A DNA stretch of 64,000 bases from positions 85,436,180 to 85,500,179 of the forward strand of contig CM043962.1 of NCBI GenBank assembly GCA_014529385.2. The letters are read 5' to 3'. The notes beneath the pieces were generated by a model that did not search any database, had not been told where the DNA came from, and saw only the letters and a list, made by a program, of their open reading frames with translations. Shown here piece by piece: positions 56,093 through 64,000 of the stretch. Within the stretch, counting starts at the first letter, position 1; each line of letters opens with the position of its first letter. The position numbers and the translations under genes were made by a program. This DNA is from Adiantum capillus-veneris (Eukaryota; Streptophyta; Polypodiopsida; Polypodiales; Pteridaceae).

Positions 56093-56750
56093 CTACATCC
56101 CGTGAAACCAGAATACGGTATCATCCAATTTTCTGCGTTGTGTTTGTGGCACCAAAGCATATGCCAAACAACCAAAAACATGCATGTGCTCAATAGAAGA
56201 CTTTCTATCATGCCATGCTTCATATGGATTAATAGACTGCAAAGCTTTCGTAGGACACTTGTTAAGTACATAAGTGGCACACATAATGGCCTCAAGCCAA
56301 AAAGAATGCGGCAAAGCTTGACTTTTGACCATACATCGTGGCATTTCCGTCAGTGACATGTTTTTCCTCTCAGCAACACCATTTTGCTGAGGTGTATAAG
56401 GCACTGTACATTGGTGTTTTATCCCACGACTAGCCAGGAATGCATTAAATTCATGAGACATATACTCCCCCCCCCCCCCCCCCCTCGATCGGAACGGAGG
56501 GTACCCATAGTACATTTTGAGACATTTTCAGCCATAGCCAGAAATTGTTTGAAGCACATAAAAACTTCGGACTTCACTTTAAGCGGAAATACCCATGCAT
56601 GCCTGGAGTAATCATCAATGAAAGTCACAAAGTAAAGGTAATTGCCCAAGGACGGAGTTTGCATGGGCCCACAAACATCACTATGCACAAGCTGCAACCT
56701 GCATGTGGCCCGAACTGAACCATCCTTTGGAAACTTAGAACGCTACATCT
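56093..56750 (-). pseudogene. copia C integrase core, interrupted by an 18-base C tract
   Basis: First Asp in LVHSDVCGPMQ, then YFVTFIDDYSRHAWVFPLKV, second Asp in GTLRSDRG, and Glu in PYTPQQNGVAERKNMSL. Directly after SDRG, a run of 18 C on the plus strand (56467-56484) replaces the short codon run seen in copia B and shifts the frame before EYMSHEFNAFLAS. The C-terminal part ends FGCLAYALVPQTQ. Confidence 0.92.
56467..56484. repeat. Poly-C tract, 18 bp
   Basis: Uninterrupted C run inside the integrase reading frame. Copia B has CCCTGTC-like sequence at the same point. Confidence 0.95.
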
Positions 56751-57411
56751 TACCCAAAATACAGCCTTCACAAACATGTTTGACAGGTGCTTCAAGAGGC
56801 AACAAAGAAGCAACCATATCAGATTTCTGCAAACGCAGCAAACTGGCAAAATTCAGATGACCAAAACGTGCATGCCAAAGTTTTGCATCTGAAATAGCCC
56901 TTGAATCTGCAACAGCATTTACAAAATTTTGTCCACACTTGTCATACAAAGTGAGCTTATATAGCCCACGACGCAAAAGACCAGATGCAACAATTTCATC
57001 ACCAAAACTGAGATCATGAACTGTACATCTGTCATCCACAAATTTGACTACAAGTCCAAGTCTAGCAAGTGCGGATACAGATAAGAGATTCTTCTTGATC
57101 CCAGGTACATAAAGTGCATCAACAAGCGTGAAGGAACTGCCATTCGCAGCAGTAAGCACAATCTTTCCAACTCCCTGAACCGGATAAGAGGCATTGTTGG
57201 CACAAGTGACTGAATTCCCATGAGGGACAAACTCGAGAGAGGTAAACAATTCACGATGTGAGGTAATATGCTTTGTAGCACCACTTTCGAAATACCACAC
57301 ATGTGAATCTGCAACAACTGACAAGCATGCATCATGGACAGCAGGATTGTAAGTGCACTCTGCACTAAAAGCCCATTCTGTATCAACAACAGTAACACAG
57401 TCTCCTTTCAC
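56743..57411 (-). pseudogene. copia C protease and integrase zinc region
   Basis: Open for 222 codons. Protease motif HVWYFESGATKHITSH (E-S-G-A, active Asp replaced by Glu), TCANNASYPVQGVGKI, ALYVPGIKKNLLSVS, then the zinc region LWHARFGHLNF and CEGCILGKM with all four ligands. The ancestral stop seen in copia B at the corresponding site is absent here. Confidence 0.92.
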
Positions 57412-58389
57412 AGAAGACTCAATAATGGCTGCATTTGTAGTGGAACCAGCTTTACAGTGGAACCACCCTCTTTCTTTTTAGCCTTTTTGGCCTTCAACTT
57501 AGGACACGACTTGATCAAGTGATCATTAGCTTTACAATAAATGCAACGCATCTTCTTTTTGTCATTATCACCAGAATTTCCAGACGTATTGCTGCCAGCA
57601 GAAGCATTAGACAGAAGTTTTGCCACTCACGCAGGAGAACCATAAGAAGTGGCCGCATTGTTGTTACCACCCTTTCTTTGAGAAGCAATAAAAGCCTGTT
57701 CAACTACACGCTGCCTACTTCTGTTTTTCTGGAAAGTGACTCTTGCAGCAGCAATGTGCATAATGCATCAAACTTGACAACTTCAGGATTTCCTTGGGTC
57801 ATCAGTCTCCAAGTACCAGCAAAAGTCTGATAGGAATCTGGTGAGGCATCAAGAACAGTCTGCACAAGGGAACTGTCTGAAATGACTTCACCTGCAGAAA
57901 TAAGTTGCTCATTGATATTCTTGACACCAGCAAGGAAAGTGTCTATATCATCTTCCTCATGCATAATCTTCGACTCCAGCTCTTTACGTAGCAAAGCAAT
58001 TTCAGTCTCATTGCGGCTTGCATAAAGACCTGCTAGAATATCCCAAGCATGTTTTGCATATTTTGTTGAACGAATGTGAGGAACAATGGTGCCCTTCACA
58101 GACAACGCAATCAATGCATGAGCCTGCGCATCCTTTACATCCCAACGAGCTTGTTCTGACTAGGCAAAACAACTCTATTAGTAGCAATCCTTGCAGCAAG
58201 ACCTGCAACATCCTCAACATCGCCTACATCCTTAGAACCAGGACGTACATCAATGCCCTGCACAATGTTCCAGACGCCCTTTGACACAAGAACATGTTGC
58301 ATCATATAAGCCCACATAGGGTAGTTGTCCCCATCCAACCTGTCCTCAGTAGCAAACATCTTGAACACATTTGTGTTGTTGTCACCCAT
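57412..58389 (-). pseudogene. gag of copia C
   Basis: ATG at 58389 starts MGDNNTNVFKMFATEDRLDG, followed by the capsid fold with WAYMMQHVLVSKGVWNIVQG. A frameshift near 58150 leads to the frame 58114-57704 (KYAKHAWDILAGLYASRNET, and IMHEEDDIDTFLAGVKNIN). After another frame change, the nucleocapsid (57626-57408) has the knuckle CIYCKANDHLIKSC and a Lys-rich tail. It would form the particle shell and bind RNA. Confidence 0.9.
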
Positions 58390-58657
58390 GGTAAATGTTG
58401 CACCTGATGTGAAAACTGCCCAAAAATAGGAGAAACGGAGCAGGAACAACACGTGCTATATAGCACAAACTGTAGAAGACTATGAGGCACCTGTTAGGCA
58501 GAAAACGGCACTGACAGAAATTTTGCACAAAATGACGAAATAGCCTGTGCAGTACTACCTGTAGTGGATACGAAGGCCGAAATGAGCCCAAATCAAAAAT
58601 CTGAGCAGACTTACCTCTACGAGCCTTCCCGAATTTTTTGTCGACCTGCGAACGCTT

Positions 58658-58763
58658 GCCAAAGCTCACTGAAATCGGAGAAAGTGAGCAGGCGTGTGCT
58701 GGAGCAGCTGGCCAAAGCTCACTGAAATCGAAGAAAGTGAGCAGGCGTGTGCTAGAGAAACTG
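58658..58763. repeat. 53-bp tandem duplication in the copia C leader
   Basis: Units 58658-58710 and 58711-58763 start GCCAAAGCTCACTG. Copia A has a single copy at the same place (about 9688-9735). Confidence 0.9.
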
Positions 58764-58786
58764 GCGACTAAGCCCGGGAGGACGCA

Positions 58787-58803
58787 ACCTGCTCTGATAG
58801 CAA
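58787..58803 (-). other. copia C primer-binding site
   Basis: Minus strand TTGCTATCAGAGCAGG after the LTR, matching TGGTATCAGAGC except one G to C change. Confidence 0.8.
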
Positions 58804-58804
58804 T

Positions 58805-59029
58805 TGTTGGAATTAGGGTTACAGAGAAACGCACACAGCTTGGAGAAGACGAAGGAAGCTCAAGGCACACAATAGAGTGTGTTACTTAGTGTGCAATGGA
58901 AAGATAGATAGACCTAGAGTGATGGGCGTATATACAATGCTCGGGGGGAAAAACCTCCTAAAGAGGGGAAAAATGCCCCAACGGTCCTAGTGTGTTCACA
59001 CACATCACTACCACATGTATATGGTAACA
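58805..59029 (-). repeat. copia C 5' LTR
   Basis: Plus strand TGTTGGAATTAGGG to TATGGTAACA. Same family as 9419-9645 and 34318-34545. Confidence 0.93.
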
Positions 59030-59034
59030 GCAGT
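59030..59034. repeat. Target-site duplication GCAGT of copia C (right)
   Basis: Directly outside the LTR terminus. Partner at 55548-55552. Confidence 0.8.
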
Positions 59035-59540
59035 TGCCGTCCAAAGCGAGGTGGTTGATCTTGAAGCCATTCTGCGATCAGGTATTGCAATAGGGGTTGT
59101 TTTTGAGCTGCGATGGCATCCGAAGGGACTAATCAGTGAATCTCCAAGTCCAAGAAGAGATACCAAAGCGAAGCAGAAGCCGTCGAATGAGGTGATAAGC
59201 TGAAATTTTCAGCTTTGCATGATCCAAAGTTGCAGAAGAGAGCGCCTTAGTGAGGGAAAAACATCCGTGAGCTCGAATCGAAGCAACTTCAAGCCATGCT
59301 CTCGATTTTCTTCGATTAAGGGGCTGATTTGGGCTTCTTTATCACCTTCTGATCAGTGATTAATGCACTTGAAAATCAGCAAATTGGGCTTCTGTGTGAT
59401 GCTAATAGGATTGCTAAGCTTGTCGTGATGCTCACTGGCTCTGATATCAGTTGTTGGGACTAATGGTGTGTGTGTGTGTGCGCTCAAGGAGGTTTGTGTG
59501 TGTATGCTTATAGGATTGCTAAGCTTGTCGTGATGCTCAC
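59035..59540 (-). other. copia E leader, LTR-proximal part
   Basis: No conserved frame. Contains the first copy (59401-59505) of a 105-bp tandem duplication that includes a duplicated primer site and LTR edge. Confidence 0.7.
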
Positions 59541-59606
59541 TGGCTCTGATACCAGTTGTTGGGGCTAATGGTGTGTGTGTGCGCTCAAGGAGGTTTGTGT
59601 GTGTAT
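59401..59606. repeat. 105-bp tandem duplication spanning the copia E primer site and LTR edge
   Basis: 59401-59505 and 59506-59606 both contain the GCTAAGCTTGTCGTGATGC leader segment, a primer-site complement (one with ATATCAG, one with ATACCAG) and the first about 45 bp of the LTR end. Confidence 0.9.
59541..59554 (-). other. copia E primer-binding site
   Basis: Minus strand TGGTATCAGAGCCA two bases after the LTR end, of the initiator-Met tRNA type. Confidence 0.92.
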
Positions 59607-59892
59607 GCAGACATAGCTTACACGGTTAAAGAGAGAAGTACACATATTTTTGAAGGTAGACTCAATACATAAAAAGGGGCTAATAATACTAATAATACTT
59701 TTGCATAGAGTATGTACAACATAGGCTTGGGCTTTATTTATGTACAAAGTTGGAGTGGCTATCCGACTAATGACTCTCCATGTAGCCCTTCTTAGAAGCT
59801 TACAACTCATAGGCTAAATGTCAATAGCAAAAGGTATGCACATGTAGAGGCGTTTCCCATAGTCGGCAAAGAAGGACGTGCCTATCTCAACA
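59557..59892 (-). repeat. copia E 5' LTR
   Basis: Plus strand TGTTGGGGCTAATG to TATCTCAACA. Aligns with 53892-54251, with small indels in the GT run and a duplicated ACTAAT. Confidence 0.9.
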
Positions 59893-59897
59893 GACGC

Positions 59898-60369
59898 AAC
59901 TGTCGACACTGAAAACTGAGCAATACAAGTGAATTTATAGGCACTCTGTTGGTCCCACTTGCTCCACAAGCTAGCTACTACCACCCCTCTTCTACCAAGA
60001 TTAGCTACGAGCGTTGGGAAACTTTTTAAAAAACAAGGATTTTCTTTTGGTGGTCAACACTCCGTACTTTCCTTCAATATTTGCAATAAAATTAATTAAA
60101 TGGAGCAATACCCTCACAATTAATGAAATCGTAATTGAACTATGTGGATCGTTCATCTAACTTTTTGAATTAAACATCCATCTGACCTACAGGAACACGA
60201 AAACGACCTTGCTTTTCACTTTAAAACAATCATTCAGAACCAAAAAGAAGTGGACATTAAAATCTATTTTTCTTATTTTTAAAAGAGGCCCGAAAATTGG
60301 AAATCTTATAATTGCCCCCATTGTATATGCATTAGTTATTCATTGCCAAAGTTGGTTGGTTCAAGCGAG
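59898..60369. other. Unassigned spacer
   Basis: No supported gene. GGTCAACACTCC near 60053 repeats the end of the element X LTR for a few bases only. Confidence 0.4.
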
Positions 60370-60404
60370 TCTCTCTCTCTCTCTCTTCTTCTTCTTCTTC
60401 TTCT

Positions 60405-60455
<51 letters not shown>
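60370..60455. repeat. Compound (CT)n(CTT)n(CT)n microsatellite
   Basis: CT run, eight CTT units, then a longer CT run. Confidence 0.95.
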
Positions 60456-60457
<2 letters not shown>

Positions 60458-61374
60458 CCTGGTCTCTACACTTCCGCATCGTCAACTTTGACACGAAGGT
60501 TATCGATCAGTCTATGTTGCCCTTACCCAAGAAGATTAGCGAGAGCAACGTCGAATGGGAGATGAAGATAGATATGTCCTTTTGAATGTCCATAAACCAT
60601 GATAATTCCTATGTATGATGTCTCATGAAACTGCCAAATAACTCCTCAAAGATAGAGGGTCCTCTTGGAGCTTCGACTGGATTGCCAGACGAATCCTCGT
60701 CTCTACAACGGATGTGGCTATGAATATAGGCTCATGATGCCTGCAAACTCCCGCAGTGGTTGATTCGAATTGGAACCCTTTGGCTCCGGATTGATGGCCA
60801 CCGATTGCTAAGAAGATGCAACTTGTGTGGACCCAGTGTGCTGCCAAAGATATGTACAGATCGATGATAATACAATGCCTCTTTTGGAATGATAGAATTC
60901 GCCAAGCAGATGGAAGAGATGATTGTGCAAACAATCATCTCCCAAGACTCCAAAGCTAATAGGTTGATATGGATGGCGCCTTCCTTTGCCGTCATAGGTT
61001 GCTAACAAATCCTGGTATTTCGATTAACATCTTCATGTTTCAAGTGCATGTCTTCAATGATGCGATATGTCATGTCGAAGGATTTATGATTGCAAATATC
61101 CATGCTAGGATTTCTTTATGTCGAGGTGATCAAGCGCGCACACCAAGTCGACTACCCTCTCACAGGTGCACCACAATTGTAACCCCCGACATAAAGTGTT
61201 TGCATTTCCTACGTTGGAGGCATACAATCCTAGGCACAATGGCAGGTCTTGTAGTTCCCTGAGTGGGAGAAGCATCCTTGGATAAACGCTACAACACTCA
61301 AACACTAGAGAAGAAAAAAAATCGAAGATAAACGGATTAGTGCAAAATATTCAAATCTATGATACCATTGTCAG
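60456..61374. other. Coding-like but unrecognised sequence
   Basis: A plus frame 60969-61262 (97 codons) and minus frames 60734-60995 and 61105-61305 overlap. None shows a known motif. The minus frame 61105-61305 would start a protein downstream of the LTR-like segment described next. Confidence 0.3.
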
Positions 61375-62063
61375 GTGCAACGGAATTGAAATGGTGACAA
61401 GATCTAGACTTTATACTTCCACAAATCTTTACTTCTTTTCTTGCTTGAATGCATACTACTTAGCACAAACGATGGTTCAGATAGAGAATAAGAGAGCGGG
61501 AGGCAAAGATGCGTAGAGAGAGAACGAGAAAAGGAGAATGACACCCGATGGGGTCCCCACCAACCCTCTCAAGAGCCCCCCACACCATTGCCGATGTGGT
61601 ATTTGTTTTTTTTTTTGTATAAATGAAATGCACACACATACAATACCTCAATGCAAACTGTATTGACTCAAACGAGGAATGTCGTAGCAGTAAGTCTTCA
61701 AAATGAAGCACCTCCGGGGTTGATTTGATGCATTTTTGGATCCCTCTTGGTGAGAGGTTGTTGATGGCCACCAAAGGGATACTTCCGATGTGAGAAGAAT
61801 GAAGGGCTAAAAACGCACATGACGATAGAGCCGATGATGGACAACAATGGGAGGGAATGGCCGACGAGAGGCTCAATGGGCTCCGGGCTGAACAAAGAAT
61901 GCACGATGAGCAAGCGAGAGACCTTCCCAATGAGGGAATGCACCAAAAGCTGAAAACACTGGCCTGATGTGCTGGTCCGAAGCAGACTCACGATGAGATC
62001 CAAGGCTGAAAATTGCAAAACGCTAGGGTTGATTTTGGCACTAACTGATAATGATGGAAACAA
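61375..62063 (-). repeat. LTR-like segment with Met-type primer site (minus)
   Basis: On the minus strand CACCTGACA is followed by ATGGTATCATAG (61362-61373), close to the initiator-Met site TGGTATCAGAG, which suggests a 5' LTR ending at about 61375. The outer limit is not defined and no partner was found. Confidence 0.4.
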
Positions 62064-63073
62064 TGGACTTGGTACTCATTATATAGGGTAGGGATACTGC
62101 TTACATACTCCTGGAGACTTAGATAGGGCAAAGGTGGAAGACAAAGTTACAAAAATAAATCATTTGAATGAATTTATTAATGAACTTGATTTGGCAAAGT
62201 TTCAAAGTAAAACTGTCCACATCTACCAACGTGGGAATCCGATTGACACGGGGAGTGGCTCGTTGGATTCCTCTAACCTAAAACTATATGCATGTCATGG
62301 CACATGCTCAACGTAGTGTAACATTTGTCAATGAGCTTGTACAAACCATCTATGCAAGAGGGAAAAACCTAATCTAATGGACTCGTCCGGACATGCAAGT
62401 CCTACGAACAGGCTCACAACTAATCCTCCCAAGATTCTAGGCACTCCTATCTAGGGATGAGTACAGAATTGGCTCTGGAAGTCGATGAGGCATGCCCACA
62501 TGGCACACAAAGCCATGTGCACCGGACAAACAAGTGAGCTCAATACAGTGGGTGCAATATAATAACACTCTCAATGTCAAAGAGTGGAACCACCCCGCAC
62601 AAGAAAGGACAACTCTAATTGTGACAGCCAAGGTAGTGCTCAGAAAAAACCTTTTTCCAAAAACTTGGAGAACCTAATTTTAAAGGTACATTGACTGTAT
62701 TTCAAGGTTTTTTATCTAAATTTCTCAAAAATTTGTACGTTTTCTCATATATAAATTTAAAAGTTAGGCTAATCTGAGGTGGAATAACACTAAACCTAGG
62801 TGCACTGGTAGCTTGAATTCAACCAATGACAAATATAAAAGCGAGTGGACAATGTCCAATCATCCTGCCAACAAGGGTCCATCCAAGGAGAGAGCACGCT
62901 GCTATCTATCATGGCTACCTGCTCAACTATCCAGTCCGAATGCCATGCTGATGGTGCAGGGGCAGTGATACCAAAAGTCCACAGGAAAGCCGCCATGACG
63001 AGAGACTGCAACACTGGTTGCGCAGAATTGAACTGGAGGAAGGCCTCAACCCACAAGGATCAAACCCATGGAG

Positions 63074-63075
<2 letters not shown>
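62064..63075. other. Unassigned sequence
   Basis: Frames of 60-140 codons occur on both strands without recognisable motifs. The 62845-63261 plus frame runs through a microsatellite. Confidence 0.35.

Positions 63076-63116
<41 letters not shown>
63076..63116. repeat. (CT)n microsatellite
   Basis: Uninterrupted CT run of about 40 bp. Confidence 0.95.
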
Positions 63117-63119
<3 letters not shown>

Positions 63120-63483
63120 CTTTCACACCATTGACCTTAGGATGGGTTCAGATGGATCCACCAGCAGTAATTCTGCTTTTCAAACTTCAATCATTGGTCA
63201 AGGGGCTGCAGTTTGCAGCCATACATCTAGTGTCCGTTCTACACCGGATTTCTCAAGTTGAACCGTCAGATTTTCGACAAGTCAGCACGCATAATTAATT
63301 CAGCTCGAGGAATTAGCCAAACCAACAATCATTCGCCACCTCAACATACGGAATAAAACATACCGTCAACTTCGCTGAATCGCTGTCACCTTGGCTGAAT
63401 CGCTGTCAGACCCAAGTTGTACTTGGCACCTCCCCCAACAACCATGACGGCTGGGAAAGGACACTCCCTCGGAAACTGGCTGC

Positions 63484-63504
63484 TTTAGGGTTTAGGGTTT
63501 AGGG
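63484..63504 (+). promoter_or_regulatory. Three tandem TTTAGGG units (telo-box-like)
   Basis: TTTAGGG repeated three times without error, followed by a GC-rich CCCGCCACGGCTCGCGGCC stretch. In plants such telo-boxes often occur in promoters or 5' leaders of translation-related genes. An interstitial telomere fragment is the alternative. Confidence 0.5.
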
Positions 63505-64000
63505 TTCCCGCCACGGCTCGCGGCCGGTCCATCTTCATCACATTCACAAAGGGCAGAGGCAGGTGCTTGAAACTCTCTCACTCTATCCCTCCCATTGGTT
63601 CGTTGTCTGCCTGCTGATCTCTCTCTTGAAGCCCTTTCTCTGCATTTCTCGCAGTGGGGTGAAAGACCAGCATTTCTGAGGGTAGAGGGGTTGCCCCACT
63701 CTTGGTGGATACGGCAGCACGCAATAATCTGGTTTGCCTATGGCAGTTTGCACACCTTGCACCTACTTCTGACTCCGCCTCGTCTGAACCCACCAATTAC
63801 TCGTCTCTTGACAAACCTTACTTTGAAAAGTTTTAGAATCATTGAGCCTGAACTGTTACCTTGGTTTGGATCAACTGGGGCATCAATTTGAAAATATTTT
63901 CTGCTCACAAGCCCTGCCAAACATATGTGAAACAAGATACTTTCTTGAAGCATGGAAAGGACTTTCAAGGCGTAGAAACAATTCATTCCCACAGGAACGG
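63505..64000. other. Possible 5' part of a gene at the window edge
   Basis: GC-richer than most of the window. A 98-codon plus frame (63595-63891, from CTG/GTG-like start codons) includes DLSLEALSLHFSQWGERPAF. An overlapping minus frame is similarly long. No domain was recognised and no splice model can be fixed, so I do not call a CDS. Confidence 0.3.

Larger units (their letters stand above)
55553..59029 (-). mobile_element. copia C: 3'-truncated element flanked by a perfect 5-bp duplication
   Basis: Minus-strand copia of the A/B family with 5' LTR, primer site, leader, gag, protease and integrase. It stops in the integrase-reverse transcriptase hinge at 55553. The reverse transcriptase, RNase H, polypurine tract and 3' LTR are missing. 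The truncated end reads TGTGCATAAC on the plus strand (ending GCACA on the element strand), and GCAGT lies immediately outside both ends. Confidence 0.88.
53892..59892 (-). mobile_element. copia E: gag-only LTR element interrupted by copia C
   Basis: Minus-strand element with 5' LTR (59557-59892), Met-type primer site, a long leader, gag with two zinc knuckles, a polypurine tract and 3' LTR (53892-54251). Flanking 5-mers are GACGT and GACGC (four of five equal). No protease, integrase, reverse transcriptase or RNase H lies between the knuckles and the polypurine tract, which are separated by about 250 bp. Copia C (55553-59029) sits in the leader. Confidence 0.88.

Noticed and set aside
62845-63261. 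138-codon plus frame near the right edge
   Set aside because: Runs through a CT microsatellite and an overlapping minus frame is equally long; no domain.

Overview
The window looks like nuclear DNA of a land plant with a large, repeat-rich genome. The evidence is layered Ty1/copia and Ty3/gypsy LTR elements whose primer-binding sites resemble plant initiator-Met and Asp tRNA ends, a plant LINE, very long CT/CA microsatellites, and an interstitial run of the plant telomere-type repeat TTTAGGG. I cannot name the species. Almost every long reading frame belongs to a transposable element and nearly all are broken by stops, frameshifts, deletions or later insertions. I see no rRNA, tRNA or CRISPR and no convincingly intact single-copy host gene.

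Layout. 1-5806 (-): Ty3/gypsy element I, with integrase, RNase H, reverse transcriptase, protease and gag, abutting a short LTR remnant. 5807-6660 (+): copia A gag. 6661-9418: mixed spacer with a copia-D LTR and a near-perfect 33-bp hairpin. 9419-9908 (+): copia A LTR, primer site and leader. 9909-13190 and 20935-21047 (-): gypsy II, a 3' LTR plus an unusual accessory reading frame. It is split by gypsy III (13191-20934, +), a 7.7-kb element with both 1.2-kb LTRs, a 4-bp target duplication and two RNase H domains. 21048-22018 (-): LTR and polypurine tract of family X. 22-27.6 kb: no recognisable genes, then a microsatellite island. 27622-29808 (-): 5'-truncated LINE lying between CT tracts. 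30.4-33.5 kb (+): gypsy G gag and protease remnant. 33881-34317 (+): copia-D LTR and primer site. 34318-39762 (-): copia B, carrying a 1.8-kb non-autonomous LTR element (34897-36697) in its RNase H. 40.1-43.8 kb: unclassified coding-like exons on both strands. 44447-46164: LTR with Asp-type primer site, a SINE candidate and a gag-like remnant. 48101-48564: MITE-like element. 50077-53014 (+): chromovirus F with an internal deletion. 53892-59892 (-): copia E, gag-only, interrupted by copia C (55553-59029, -). 60-64 kb: an LTR-like segment and low-information sequence ending in three TTTAGGG units.

The order of events can be read from target-site duplications. A gypsy element entered copia A (CAGGT on both sides), gypsy III then entered the gypsy (ACGT), copia C entered copia E (GCAGT), and the small LTR element entered copia B (GAGCC/AAGCC). 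Two things stand out. The two halves of the gypsy-in-copia-A insertion lie in reversed order along the chromosome. Copia C lacks its 3' half, yet is bounded by a perfect 5-bp duplication.
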